The notes below the pieces were generated by a model. That model was given only the letters and a program-made list of their open reading frames with translations, was not told where the DNA came from and searched no databases. Below are positions 52,240 through 60,791 of a DNA stretch of 64,000 nucleotides, piece by piece; position 1 is the stretch's first letter; each line of letters opens with the position of its first letter. This DNA comes from Albimonas sp963977235 (lineage in GTDB: Bacteria; Pseudomonadota; Alphaproteobacteria; Rhodobacterales; Rhodobacteraceae), in contig NZ_CAXBOD010000019.1 in NCBI RefSeq assembly GCF_963977235.1, positions 4,664 through 68,663 of the forward strand, in the 5' to 3' direction. The translations under genes and the position numbers were made by a program.

Positions 52240-52941
52240 ATGTTCGAGAAGTTTCAGGACCCATCGACTGCACGCACCTTCAAGGTGCTCGAGCCTGACG
52301 ATCTGGTGACGCGAATCGCCGACCAGGTGGTGCGCGCGATCGGCGACGGCCGGCTGCGCCCCGGCGAGAAGGTGGCCGAGGCGAAGCTGGCGCGGGAGCT
52401 GGGCACCTCTCGCGCGCCCGCCCGCGAGGCCCTGCGGCTGCTCGAGAGCCAGGGGCTGATCGTCTCGCATCCCCGTCGGGGATTCTTCGTGCATGCCTAC
52501 GATTCCAAGGAGATGCACGACATCTACGACCTGCGCGAGGTGCTCGAGATCCACGCCTCGCGGATGGCGCTGAAGCGGATCACCGAGGCGGACCTCGCCC
52601 GCCTCGAGGCGCAGGTCGAGACGCTGCACCGGCTCGGCCGGGCCGGCGCGGCGCAGGAGCAGGTGGCCGAGGACTACCGATTCCACCGGATGCTGTGCGA
52701 GCTGGGGGACAACGGCCAGATCCTGCGGATCTTCGACCAGCTCGCGACCCAGCTCCGGGCGGGAATCGCCATCGTCGGGCGGCTCTACGACGATCCCGAG
52801 CGGATCGCGGCCTCCCACGATCCGCTGATGGAGGCGATTCGCGCCCGCGACGCCGACCGGCTCGAGGCGCAGTTGCGCGAACACCTGGCCGATGCGCGCG
52901 AGCATGTCGTGGCCCTCTACCTCGCGGCCAGCGTGGCCTGA
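52240..52941 (+). CDS. GntR family regulator, FCD type, of the nine-gene operon
   Basis: 233 residues. The winged helix is at ~22-85 (DQVVRAIGDGRLRPGEKVAEAKLARELGTSRAPAREALRLLESQGLI, HPRRGFFVH). The FCD domain is at ~95-225, with IYDLREVLEIHASRMAL, DYRFHRMLCELGDN and the last helix DADRLEAQLREHLADAREHV. The metal-binding Asp/His set expected for FCD domains is present. The ribosome site is poor (GGAAGAGGA lies about 15 bases upstream). It is divergent from the aldolase gene and presumably controls the operon in response to a carboxylate intermediate. Its stop is 12 bases from the convergent LysR gene. Confidence 0.88.
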   Translation: MFEKFQDPSTARTFKVLEPDDLVTRIADQVVRAIGDGRLRPGEKVAEAKLARELGTSRAPAREALRLLESQGLIVSHPRRGFFVHAYDSKEMHDIYDLREVLEIHASRMALKRITEADLARLEAQVETLHRLGRAGAAQEQVAEDYRFHRMLCELGDNGQILRIFDQLATQLRAGIAIVGRLYDDPERIAASHDPLMEAIRARDADRLEAQLREHLADAREHVVALYLAASVA

Positions 52942-52953
52942 GGCGGCGCGCGT

Positions 52954-53865
52954 TCAGGACCTCAGTTCGGCGCGCAGCCACTCGAGCAGCGCCTCGGTCT
53001 GCCGGCGGGGGCCGCGTCGGGCGCCGCGGAACACCGAGATCTCGGCCGGGCGCGGGACGCCCTGGGCGGTCACGCGGACCAGCTTGCCCTCCTCGATCAG
53101 GCCCGCGACGGTGCGCGCCCAGCCCAGCGCAACCCCCTGCCCCGCCGCGGCCGCCTGCAGCACCAGCGGAAAACTGTCGAAGGCCACGCGACGGGCGCCC
53201 GTGGGCATCGGGCGGCCGACGGCGGCGAACCAGTCGGGCCAGTCCATCCAGTCCTGCGGCGCCACCCGGTGCGAGAGCAGCGGCAGATCCGCCAGCGCCT
53301 CGGGCGAGAGCGGCCACGCCGCGCCCGGCAGGCTGGCGGCCAGCAGCGAGGGGGCGGCGACCGGGAACACCTCGTCGTGCGCGGCGAAGACCAGCGGCGC
53401 GGCCCCGCTCGCCCGGCCGGTGGTCTGGAGCGCCACATCGAACGGCTCGGCCGCTTCGGTGAGCGGGGCGAGCGCGCTGACCACGCGCAGCTCGACCTCG
53501 GGGTGGCGCTCATGGAAGCGGGAGAGGCGGGGCATCAGCCAGTAGAACGCCTCGCAAAGCTGGCAGTGCAGCACCACGCCGGCGGGCTCGCAGGCGCCGC
53601 GCAGGCGGGCGGCCTCGGCCGCGATCTCCGCAAGCGCGGGGCCCACGACGCCGCCAAGGGCGCGCCCCGCCTCGGTCAGGAACGCCGCGCGGTTGCGGCG
53701 CACGAAAAGCGCGACGCCCAGTTCCGCCTCCAGCGCCGCGATCTGCTTGGAGACGGCGGTCTGGGTCAGGCCCAGCTCCTGCGCCGCGGCGGTGAAGCTC
53801 TCGTGCCGGGCGGCGGCCTCGAACGGGCGCAGGCGCGAGAGCACGGGGAGGGAGCGGAGATGCAT
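52954..53865 (-). CDS. LysR family regulator, GcvA-like, beside EamA transporter
   Basis: 303 residues. The helix-turn-helix is ARHESFTAAAQELGLTQTAVSKQIAALEAELGVALFVRRNR. The effector domain starts near residue 95 and has FVAAPSLLA-like and GQGVALGWARTVAGLIEEGKL features of the GcvA branch. It is divergent from the EamA gene across about 60 bases, so it probably controls that gene. Confidence 0.88.
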   Translation of the reverse strand: MHLRSLPVLSRLRPFEAAARHESFTAAAQELGLTQTAVSKQIAALEAELGVALFVRRNRAAFLTEAGRALGGVVGPALAEIAAEAARLRGACEPAGVVLHCQLCEAFYWLMPRLSRFHERHPEVELRVVSALAPLTEAAEPFDVALQTTGRASGAAPLVFAAHDEVFPVAAPSLLAASLPGAAWPLSPEALADLPLLSHRVAPQDWMDWPDWFAAVGRPMPTGARRVAFDSFPLVLQAAAAGQGVALGWARTVAGLIEEGKLVRVTAQGVPRPAEISVFRGARRGPRRQTEALLEWLRAELRS

Positions 53866-53927
53866 TCCATCGCCTCATGCCTGGGGGACGCTTTCTCATT
53901 TTATGCCTGCCTCGGGATCGGATTTCC

Positions 53928-54902
53928 ATGGGCGCATGGCATGGATCGCCCCCCCCCTCCCCCCAACCCTCGGCGCGGCTGCGCGGCATCCTGGCGATCA
54001 CGCTGGGCGTGCTGCTGCTGTCGCTCTCGGACGCGCTGGTCAAGCTGAGCGGGGAGCGCTTCGGGCTGGCGCAACTGATGCTGCTGCGTTCGCTGGCGGC
54101 GGCGGGGCTGATCGCGGCGGGGCTGCGCGTTCTGGGGCGAACAGGGCGGCCGAGGCGCCGGGGCTGGGTGCGGGCGCGCAGTCTCAGTCTCGCGGCGATG
54201 TGGCTGTGCTACTATGCGGCGCTGCCCTCGCTGTCGCTGGCGCTGGCGGCGGCCTGCTACTACACGGCGCCGGCCTGGATGGCGCTGATGGCGCGCAGGC
54301 GGCCGGATCGGCGCGGCTGGGCCGCGATCGGGCTGACGCTCCTGGGCGCGGGGCTGGTCGCGAACCCGCAGGCCGGCGCCCTCGAACCTGCGGCGCTGCT
54401 GGCGCTCGCCGCGGCGGGATTCTACGCGCTGGCCGGCACGATCACCTGGCGCCGCTGCCGCGAGGAAAGCCCGGGCGCCCTGGCGCTGGATCTAAACCTG
54501 TGCCTGAGCCTGCTGGCGGGGCTGGGCCTGGCGGGGCTGGAACTGGCGGGGTTGGAACTGGCGGGGTTGGAACTGACGGGGCTGGGCCTGAGGCCGGTCG
54601 CGGACGCCGGCTTCGCGCTCGCGGGCTGGCGGCCGCTGGCTCTCGAAGACTGGGCGCTCGCCGGCCTGCTGGGGGCGCTGCTGGCGCTGGTGGCGGTCGC
54701 GGTGGCCGCGGCCTACCGCCTGGCGCCGACGCCGCTGATCGGGGTCTTCGACACGTCCTACCTCGGATTCGCAATGCTGTGGGGGGTGGTGTTCTTCGCC
54801 GAGATCCCCGGCCCCCACGCCCTGCTGGGCATCGCGCTGATCGGGCTGGGCGCCCTGCTCGCCACCCGAGGGTCGCGGGCGGACGCGGCGCAGGCGGGCT
54901 GA
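53928..54902 (+). CDS. EamA/DMT family transporter with LAGLE minisatellite
   Basis: 325 residues with about ten helices in two EamA repeats: LAITLGVLLLSLSDALVKLSGERFGLAQLMLLRSLAAA, LPSLSLALAAACYYTAPAWMALMA, GLVANPQAG, then YRLAPTPLIGVFDTSYLGFAMLWGVVFFAEIP and LIGLGALLAT. Between the repeats, residues ~196-220 are five copies of L-[AT]-G-L-[EG], encoded by five 15-bp units. The ATG at 53928 (after GGGATCGGA) leaves room for the divergent promoter; an ATG 17 codons earlier would place it inside that region. The likely function is export of a metabolite or amino acid. Confidence 0.85.
   Translation: MGAWHGSPPPSPQPSARLRGILAITLGVLLLSLSDALVKLSGERFGLAQLMLLRSLAAAGLIAAGLRVLGRTGRPRRRGWVRARSLSLAAMWLCYYAALPSLSLALAAACYYTAPAWMALMARRRPDRRGWAAIGLTLLGAGLVANPQAGALEPAALLALAAAGFYALAGTITWRRCREESPGALALDLNLCLSLLAGLGLAGLELAGLELAGLELTGLGLRPVADAGFALAGWRPLALEDWALAGLLGALLALVAVAVAAAYRLAPTPLIGVFDTSYLGFAMLWGVVFFAEIPGPHALLGIALIGLGALLATRGSRADAAQAG
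54513..54587 (+). repeat. Five tandem 15-bp units inside the EamA gene
   Basis: Units CTGGCGGGGCTGGGC, CTGGCGGGGCTGGAA, CTGGCGGGGTTGGAA (twice) and CTGACGGGGCTGGGC are head to tail, in frame, coding for LAGLG/LAGLE/LTGLG. The near identity at DNA level indicates recent slippage-driven expansion. Confidence 0.85.
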
Positions 54903-54912
54903 CATCGAAAAG

Positions 54913-54938
54913 GGCGCCCGCCTTGCGGCGGACGCCCC
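54913..54938. terminator. Hairpin between EamA and BCCT genes
   Basis: An 11-position stem GGGCGCCCGCC / GGCGGACGCCC (one C-A mismatch), loop TTGC, preceded by AAAA. It lies between convergent genes, so it can serve both strands; the A-run gives a U-tract for the minus-strand transcript. Confidence 0.7.
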
Positions 54939-54963
54939 TCGACACGTCAGGGGGAGGCGCGGC

Positions 54964-56601
54964 TCAGCGCGGCTCGTCCATCAGGCCCTTGATGATCGCC
55001 CAGCAGCCGATCAGCAGCACCACCGCGAAGGGGAAGCCGGTCGAGACCGCCATCGCCTGCAGCGCGCCCAATCCGCCGCCGACCAGCAGCGCGATCGCGA
55101 CCAGCCCCTCGAAGCTCGCCCAGAACACGCGCTGGGAGACGGGAGCGTCGACCTTGCCGCCCGCCGTGATCGTGTCGATCACCAGCGAGCCCGAGTCCGA
55201 CGAGGTCACGAAGAACACGATCACCAGGATCACCGCGAGAACCGAGGTCACCGAGGCCAGCGGCAGGTCCGCCAGCATGCCGAACAACGACAGCTCGGGG
55301 CTGTAGCTGTCGATGACGTGCTCCTTCACCTGGGAGTTGGCGAGCTCGACCACCTGCTCGATCGCGGTGCCGCCGAAGGCCGACATCCAGAACACCGACA
55401 CGAGGGTGGGGATGATCAGCACGCAGACGATGAACTCGCGCACCGTGCGCCCGCGGGAGACGCGGGCGATGAACATGCCCACGAACGGCGACCAGGAGAT
55501 CCACCACGCCCAGTAGAACGAGGTCCAGCCCTGGCGGAAGCTGTCGTCGTCGCGCCCGACCGGATTGGACAGCGGAATCAGCTCGCGACCATAGGCCAGC
55601 AGGCCGTCGACGAATCCGGTCAGGATCGACAGCGTCGGCCCCACCAGCACCACGAAGGCCAGCAGCAGCATCGCCAGCACCATGTTGACCTCGGAGAGCA
55701 GCTTGACCCCTCCGTCGAGCCCGCGCAGCACCGAGATCAGCGCCACGCCGGTGATCACCACGATCAGGATCACCTGCGCCTCGATCCCGTTGGGGATGCC
55801 GAAGACGAAGGCCAGGCCCGCGTTGGCCTGCTGCGCGCCGAAGCCCAGCGAGGTCGCGAGCCCGAACAGCGTCGCGAACACCGCCAGGATGTCGATGATA
55901 TGCCCGGGCCACCCCCAGATCCGCTCGCCGAAGATCGGGTAGAACATCGAGCGGATGGTCAGCGGCAGGCCCTTGTTGAACGAGAACAGCGCCAGCGCCA
56001 GCGCGACGATCGCGTAGATCGCCCAGGGGTGCAGGCCCCAGTGGTAGATCGTGGCGGCCATGCCCATGGCGCGCGCCGCGTCGAGGTTCTCGGGGATCAG
56101 CGAGCCGTCCTCGGCGAAGGGCGAGGGCACGCCCAGCGGCTCGGAGATGGCCATATGGTAGACCGGCTCGAGCACGCCGAAGAACATCAGGCCGATGCCC
56201 ATGCCCGCGGCGAACAGCATCGCGAACCAGCCGAAGTAGGAGTAGTCGGGCGTGGCGTCCTTGCCGCCCAGCCGGACCCGGCCCAGCGGCGAGATCACGA
56301 TGCCGAGGCACACCAGAACGAAGATGTTGCCCGCCATCAGGAAGAACCAGTCCAGCGATCCGGTCAGCCAGTTGCGCAGGTCGTTGAACGCCGGCCCGAG
56401 CGAGTTCTGGAAGGCCAGCGTGATCACCACGAAGGCGATGACCACCAGGCTCGAGATCGCGAACACCGGGTTGTGGATGTCGAGGCCGAACGGCCCGATC
56501 CTGGGCTGGATGTTGTTCTGACCGATCTCGTAGTCGGTCTCGATGATGTTGGCGGGTCCTTCCGGGGCGGGTATCGCCTCGGAGTCGGAGGAATCGCTCA
56601 T
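54964..56601 (-). CDS. BCCT family betaine/choline/carnitine transporter
   Basis: 545 residues, 12 helices. It has FGWFAMLFAAGMGIGLMFFGVLEPVYHM (the glycine-rich stretch of helix 3), TIYHWGLHPWAIYAIVALALALFSF and the signature WAWWISWSPFVGMFIARVSRGRTVREF. The aromatic-box tryptophans of the betaine site are present in the last segment. The N-terminal cytosolic tail is acidic (~30 residues). The C-terminal tail is very short, so it lacks the long sensor domain of BetP. The likely role is uptake of a quaternary ammonium compound for osmoprotection or as nutrient. A universal stress protein gene lies just upstream on the same strand. Confidence 0.93.
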   Translation of the reverse strand: MSDSSDSEAIPAPEGPANIIETDYEIGQNNIQPRIGPFGLDIHNPVFAISSLVVIAFVVITLAFQNSLGPAFNDLRNWLTGSLDWFFLMAGNIFVLVCLGIVISPLGRVRLGGKDATPDYSYFGWFAMLFAAGMGIGLMFFGVLEPVYHMAISEPLGVPSPFAEDGSLIPENLDAARAMGMAATIYHWGLHPWAIYAIVALALALFSFNKGLPLTIRSMFYPIFGERIWGWPGHIIDILAVFATLFGLATSLGFGAQQANAGLAFVFGIPNGIEAQVILIVVITGVALISVLRGLDGGVKLLSEVNMVLAMLLLAFVVLVGPTLSILTGFVDGLLAYGRELIPLSNPVGRDDDSFRQGWTSFYWAWWISWSPFVGMFIARVSRGRTVREFIVCVLIIPTLVSVFWMSAFGGTAIEQVVELANSQVKEHVIDSYSPELSLFGMLADLPLASVTSVLAVILVIVFFVTSSDSGSLVIDTITAGGKVDAPVSQRVFWASFEGLVAIALLVGGGLGALQAMAVSTGFPFAVVLLIGCWAIIKGLMDEPR

Positions 56602-56681
56602 GGGGGGCTCCCTGTCATTGAATGTGCGTCAGGCGGGCGGGCGGCAAGACCCGGAGCGCGTCAGTCCCCGGGCCGCGCGCC

Positions 56682-57095
56682 TCAGCGCACGACGAAGACC
56701 GAGGCCTTGGAATGGGCCGCGATCGCGCCGCCGTTCGACGGCCAGAGGTAATCGGCGAGGTTGGGCACGTGGCTCTGCATGACCACCAGGTCGGCGCCGA
56801 TCTCGTCCACCGCCTTGAGCAGCGTCTTGTCGAGGTCGACGCCGGGGTCATGGCTGACCAGCGCCTTCGAGTCGGTCGCGATGCCGTGGCTCTGCGCCTC
56901 GCTCTGCGCGAAAGCCTTGAGCTTGGCGGCGAACTCCTCGGGATTGTGGGCGACCGAGCCGGGCTCGGGCGAGGTGACGGCCACGTAGGTCACGGGCGCG
57001 TCGTTCTGTCGGGCCAGCCCGGCGGCCACGTCGAGCGACTTTCGCAAGCGCTCGAGGTGGGCCAGGTCGACCGGCGTCATGATCCTGGAAAACAC
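56682..57095 (-). CDS. Universal stress protein UspA family
   Basis: 137 residues, one Usp domain: FSRIMTPVDLAHLERLRKSLDVAAGLA at the start, VTYVAVTSPEP, GADLVVMQSHVPNLADYLWPSNGGAIAAHSKASVFVVR at the end. The ATP-binding G-x-x-G-x9-G motif is changed (SHVPNLADYLWPSN), so it may not bind ATP. The GTG at 57095 is chosen because GGAGGGGAG precedes it and the product then begins like relatives (M-F-x-x-I-M-x-PVDLAH). It is 80 bases upstream of the BCCT gene in the same direction. A Usp protein next to a compatible-solute transporter recalls TeaD of Halomonas. Confidence 0.85.
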   Translation of the reverse strand: MFSRIMTPVDLAHLERLRKSLDVAAGLARQNDAPVTYVAVTSPEPGSVAHNPEEFAAKLKAFAQSEAQSHGIATDSKALVSHDPGVDLDKTLLKAVDEIGADLVVMQSHVPNLADYLWPSNGGAIAAHSKASVFVVR

Positions 57096-57240
57096 GGCTC
57101 CCCTCCTCCGGGCCGCGGGCCCGGTTCCAGATTCGCTTCTAAATGACGACGCTCGGACGGCGTCGCGCATCGAAATCGTCGGTCGGACGGAAAGATGAAA
57201 CCTGCGCCATCCTGCCGACGACCCGCGGGATGCAGGACGC

Positions 57241-57253
57241 GAATATTATATTC
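57241..57253. promoter_or_regulatory. AT-rich palindrome upstream of the usp gene
   Basis: GAATATTATATTC, a 13-base perfect palindrome containing TATAAT on the minus strand. It may be the -10 region of the usp/BCCT unit, but no -35 hexamer is recognisable at 17 bp. The rest of the 522-base gap (57096-57617) shows no gene. Confidence 0.4.
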
Positions 57254-57496
57254 ATACGCCTGCATTTCGCATGCGGCGCCCGGAAGCCTAGGGCGCTGAG
57301 CGCGAAAGGCAACCCGTGGCTGACCTGCCCGCCGGCCAGTTCGATGGAACCGCAGGGCGCCCCAAGGGAACCACCGCCGCCCTCCGGCGCGCGGCACGGG
57401 CGCGACCATCGGCGCCGGGAATGCGACCGATGCCCGGCCCAGATCCTCGCCAGCTCCGCAGCTCCCGGCGACAGAGGTTTCCCGGACGCTCACAAT

Positions 57497-57505
57497 TTAT
57501 CCACA
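57497..57505 (+). promoter_or_regulatory. Single perfect DnaA box
   Basis: TTATCCACA matches the strong DnaA-box consensus exactly, followed by an AT-rich CCATATTATC. I found no second box nearby, and no dnaA, dnaN, gidA or parAB gene is in the window, so this is not evidence for an origin. Confidence 0.4.
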
Positions 57506-57617
57506 CAGGCCCATATTATCGCGGGCGCTTTCTCGCTCCATCTTGAGGCGGTCCGCCCGGCGCGGGCCGCCGCCCCGCCTCCCGCCTCGATCTCTCTCTC
57601 CGCCAAGGAGCCCCGCC

Positions 57618-58520
57618 ATGACCCAGGCCGCCTCCCGTTCCCCCTCCCCCGAGGGGGCGATGTTCGACATGCAGGCCGCGCCGCTGCGCATCGGCCGCGT
57701 GCGCCTGCGGGTGCGCGACCTGGCCCGCGTGGCGGAGTTCTACGAGGATCTGCTGGGCCTGCGCCGCCTGGACGAGGGCGCCGGCTGGACCGTGCTGGGC
57801 GCCCCGGCCCCCGGCGGCGGCGCCCGGCCGCTGCTCGAGCTGGCGGGCGACGCGCGCCTCGCGCCGCTCGACCGCCGCCAGGCGGGCCTGTTCCACACCG
57901 CCTTCCTGATGCCCTCGCGCGCCGACCTCGGCCGCTGGCTCGGCCACGCGCGCGCGACCGGGGCGCGGCTGGAGGGCGCCTCGGACCACGTGGTCTCCGA
58001 GGCGCTCTACCTCTCCGACCCCGAGGGCAACGGCATCGAGGTCTACGCCGACCGGCCCGAGGCCCGCTGGCGCACGCCCTCGGGCGCGGTGGCGCTCTCG
58101 ACCCTGCCGCTCGACGCGCAGGCGCTCTTCGAGAGCGGCGCGGGAACCGCCTATGGCGCGGCCCCCGAGGGGCTGATCGTGGGCCACGTGCACCTGCAGG
58201 TGGGCGACACCGGGCGCGCCGACGGCTTCTACCGCGACGTGCTGGGCTTCGACGTCTCGGCCGACTATCCGGGCGCGAGCTTCTACGGCTCGGGCGGCTA
58301 CCACCACCAGCTTGCGGCCAACGTCTGGAACAGCCGCGGCGCCGGGCGCCGGAGCGGGGGAATGGCGGGCCTCGAGCAGGTGGAGATCGTGGCGCGCGAC
58401 GCCGACCTGCGCGAGGCCATGCTGGCCCGCGCCGAGGCCGCAGGCCTGACGCCCGAAACCCGAGACGGCCGCGCGATCCTGCGCGACCCCTGGGGCGGGG
58501 CGGTGAGTCTCGCCGCCTGA
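57618..58520 (+). CDS. Double VOC domain protein, catechol-2,3-dioxygenase-like
   Basis: 300 residues with two glyoxalase/VOC modules (about 20-140 and 175-295). The first has IGRVRLRVRDLARVAEFYEDLLGL, LFHTAFLMPSRADL (His) and LYLSDPEGNGIEVYADRPE (Glu). The second has VGHVHLQVGDTGRADGFYRDVLGFDV, GSGGYHHQLAANVW and the end DPWGGAVSL. The metal residues His, His and Glu of extradiol-type dioxygenases appear to be present across the modules. Relatives are annotated as CatE-like catechol-2,3-dioxygenase; the substrate is not proven. AAGGAG seven bases before the ATG fixes the start; an upstream frame is Arg/Pro-rich. Confidence 0.87.
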   Translation: MTQAASRSPSPEGAMFDMQAAPLRIGRVRLRVRDLARVAEFYEDLLGLRRLDEGAGWTVLGAPAPGGGARPLLELAGDARLAPLDRRQAGLFHTAFLMPSRADLGRWLGHARATGARLEGASDHVVSEALYLSDPEGNGIEVYADRPEARWRTPSGAVALSTLPLDAQALFESGAGTAYGAAPEGLIVGHVHLQVGDTGRADGFYRDVLGFDVSADYPGASFYGSGGYHHQLAANVWNSRGAGRRSGGMAGLEQVEIVARDADLREAMLARAEAAGLTPETRDGRAILRDPWGGAVSLAA

Positions 58521-58853
58521 CCCCCGCCCGGGCGACCCGAGCGGGCCTCCGCGCCCCAGGAATTCGTGCGCCCGTGGCGGGGTCGGCGGGCGGGCGTCCC
58601 GGCCGCGCAGCGGACGGCAGAGCCGCCCCGCCGACCCCGCTCCGCGATTCCCCGCTTGCGGCGAGCCGAAGCGCGACATAATTTCCGCGCCATGTCCGGA
58701 CCCCTCGTCATGAGCGATCGCGCCCGCCTGCCGTGGCGCTTCTTCGGCCGCCTCGCCGAGCTTCCCGCCGTGGGCTGAGCCTTCGCGCCCGAAGCCCGCG
58801 CGCCGCGACGCGCCCTGACGACCCCAGCCCGACGCCAATTCCGGAGACCTCCG
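58521..58853 (+). other. leuC upstream region
   Basis: 333 bases without a supported gene. A weak promoter candidate is TTGCGG (58656-58661), a 15-bp spacer and CATAAT (58677-58682). A 28-codon frame (58692-58778, MSGPLVMSDRARLPW...) starts right after it, but it lacks consecutive Leu codons and has no ribosome site, so a leucine attenuator is not supported. Confidence 0.35.
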
Positions 58854-60263
58854 ATGACCGCCCCCAAGACCCTCTACGACAAGATCTGGGACGCCCACGT
58901 GGTGCACGAGGCCGAGGACGGCACCAGCCTCCTCTACATCGACATGCACCTGACCCACGAGGTCACCTCCGCCCAGGCCTTCGAGGGCCTGCGCATGACC
59001 GGCCGCACCGTGCGCCGCCCCGAGCTGACCGTGGCCGTGCCCGACCACAACGTGCCCACCGACATCGGCCGCGCCACCGGCGAGATCTCGGACCCCGAGG
59101 CGAAGCTGCAGATCGACACCCTGCGCAAGAACGCCGCCGACTTCGGCGTCACCTATTTCGACGTCAACGACGTCCGCCAAGGCATCGTGCACATCATCGG
59201 GCCCGAGCAGGGCCTGACCCAGCCCGGCATGACCATCGTGTGCGGCGACAGCCACACCGCCACCCACGGGGCCTTCGGCGCGCTGGCGCACGGCATCGGC
59301 ACCTCGGAGGTCGAGCATGTGCTCGCCACCCAGACGCTGATCCAGAAGAAGTCCAAGAACATGCTGGTGAAGGTGAACGGCAGGCTGCCGCTCGGCGTCA
59401 CCGCCAAGGACATCACCCTGACCGTGATCGGCAAGACCGGCACCGCCGGCGGCACCGGCTACGTCATCGAATACGCGGGCGAGGCCATCGAGGCGCTGTC
59501 GATGGAAGGCCGCATGACCGTGTGCAACATGGCCATCGAGGGCGGCGCCCGCGCCGGCCTGATCGCGCCGGACGAGAAGACCTTCCAGTACGTGATGGGC
59601 CGCCCCTACGCGCCCAAAGGCGCCGCGTGGGAGCAGGCGCTGGCGTTCTGGAAGACCCTCAGGTCCGACGAGGGCGCCCACTACGACAAGGTCATCGAGA
59701 TCGACGCCGCCGAGATCGAGCCCGTGGTCACCTGGGGCACCAGCCCCGAGGACGTGCTGCCGATCTCGGCCGTGGTGCCCTCCCCCGACAGCTTCAAGGG
59801 CGGCAAGGTCTCGGCCGCGACCCGCTCGCTCGACTACATGGGCCTGAAGCCCGGCATGGCGCTCAAGGACATCGAGATCGACACGGTGTTCATCGGCTCG
59901 TGCACCAACGGCCGCATCGAGGACCTGCGCGAGGTCGCCAAGGTGATGGAGGGCCGCAAGGTCAAGGACGGCATCCGCGCGATGATCGTCCCCGGCTCGG
60001 GCCTGGTGCGCGCCATGGCCGAGGAAGAGGGCATCGCCCAGAAGCTCATCGACGCGGGCTTCGAGTGGCGGATGGCCGGCTGCTCGATGTGCCTCGGGAT
60101 GAACCCCGACCAGCTCGCCCCCGGCGAGCGCTGCGCCTCGACCTCGAACCGCAACTTCGAGGGTCGCCAGGGCCGCGGCGGCCGCACCCACCTGCTGAGC
60201 CCGGCGATGGCCGCGGCCGCAGCCGTCACCGGCCGCCTGACGGACGTCCGCGACCTGGCCTGA
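58854..60263 (+). CDS. leuC: 3-isopropylmalate dehydratase large subunit
   Basis: 469 residues, the normal length. It has TLYDKIWDAHVV, LLYIDMHLTHEVTSAQAFEGLR, VPDHNVPT, CGDSHTATHGAFGALAHGIGTSEVEHVLATQTL and the three [4Fe-4S] ligands Cys350 (GSCTNGR), Cys410 and Cys413 (GCSMCLGMNPDQL). It isomerises 2- to 3-isopropylmalate in leucine synthesis together with LeuD. Its partner leuD is not next door: the gene is followed directly by a terminator, so leuD must lie elsewhere or beyond the window. GGAG precedes the ATG. Confidence 0.97.
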   Translation: MTAPKTLYDKIWDAHVVHEAEDGTSLLYIDMHLTHEVTSAQAFEGLRMTGRTVRRPELTVAVPDHNVPTDIGRATGEISDPEAKLQIDTLRKNAADFGVTYFDVNDVRQGIVHIIGPEQGLTQPGMTIVCGDSHTATHGAFGALAHGIGTSEVEHVLATQTLIQKKSKNMLVKVNGRLPLGVTAKDITLTVIGKTGTAGGTGYVIEYAGEAIEALSMEGRMTVCNMAIEGGARAGLIAPDEKTFQYVMGRPYAPKGAAWEQALAFWKTLRSDEGAHYDKVIEIDAAEIEPVVTWGTSPEDVLPISAVVPSPDSFKGGKVSAATRSLDYMGLKPGMALKDIEIDTVFIGSCTNGRIEDLREVAKVMEGRKVKDGIRAMIVPGSGLVRAMAEEEGIAQKLIDAGFEWRMAGCSMCLGMNPDQLAPGERCASTSNRNFEGRQGRGGRTHLLSPAMAAAAAVTGRLTDVRDLA

Positions 60264-60291
60264 GCCGAGCCCGCGGGGCGGCGCCCCGCGG

Positions 60292-60371
60292 CCGCTTCAG
60301 GGGGCGGGCCGGCGGCCCGCAACCGCTTCAAGGGCGGGGGGCGACGCTCCGTAACCGCTTGAAAGGGCGGG
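60292..60371 (+). repeat. Three degenerate repeats with hairpins after leuC
   Basis: CCGCTTCAGGGGGCGGG (60292), CCGCTTCAAGGGCGGGG (60323) and CCGCTTGAAAGGGCGGG (60355) are spaced 31 and 32 bp. The first two are each preceded or followed by small GC hairpins (CGCGGGGC-GGC-GCCCCGCG; GGGCC-GGC-GGCCC), and the third runs into the terminator stem. A similar CTTCAAGGGCG core occurs at 44951. Confidence 0.5.
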
Positions 60372-60402
60372 CCGATCCCGGCGAGGATCGGCCCGCCCGT
60401 TT
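60365..60402 (+). terminator. Rho-independent terminator of leuC
   Basis: A perfect 14-bp stem GGGCGGGCCGATCC / GGATCGGCCCGCCC, loop CGGCGA, preceded by AAA and followed by GTTTC. It ends the transcript without a leuD gene. Confidence 0.8.
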
Positions 60403-60791
60403 CATCTCCGCCCCCCGCACCCGTCTGGCCGACGAAACGCCCCTTTCGGGCGCAGCCGGTCGGGTCCCGCGACGACCTTCAGGCGCCCGGCGCGCCGCCC
60501 GGCAGACCGAGGACGAGAGCGGCGACCGGCGTGGGGGATGACCCTGGATGCCTGGATCCCGCCCCCCTGCCCGGCCATCGCCGACGAGCTCAGCCCGCCG
60601 AGGACCGCCGCCCGGGCTTCGCCCCCGCCCGCTTCGGAGCGATGTGCGGAACAACGTGACCGGAGGCCAAGGGCCCGGCCCGAGGACGGCGGGCGCATGC
60701 GTCGCCGCCTGCCACGCGCCCGGCGCGCGCCTGCGGAGTGTCACGCGCGTGTCGGCGCCTTCGTGCGCCGAGGCGCTGTCGGGAGCGTCGT
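60403..60791. other. Intergenic stretch, no gene seen
   Basis: GC-rich sequence between the leuC terminator and the repeat cluster. Short frames here are Arg/Pro-rich in every frame and have no ribosome sites. A degenerate copy of the downstream repeat begins near 60765. Confidence 0.4.

Noticed and set aside
57241..57510. Possible replication origin (AT-rich palindrome and DnaA box)
   Set aside because: A single DnaA box, no iterons, and no replication or partition gene in the window.
58692..58778. Possible leucine leader peptide before leuC
   Set aside because: Only scattered Leu codons, no ribosome site and no competing terminator/antiterminator stems that I can draw.
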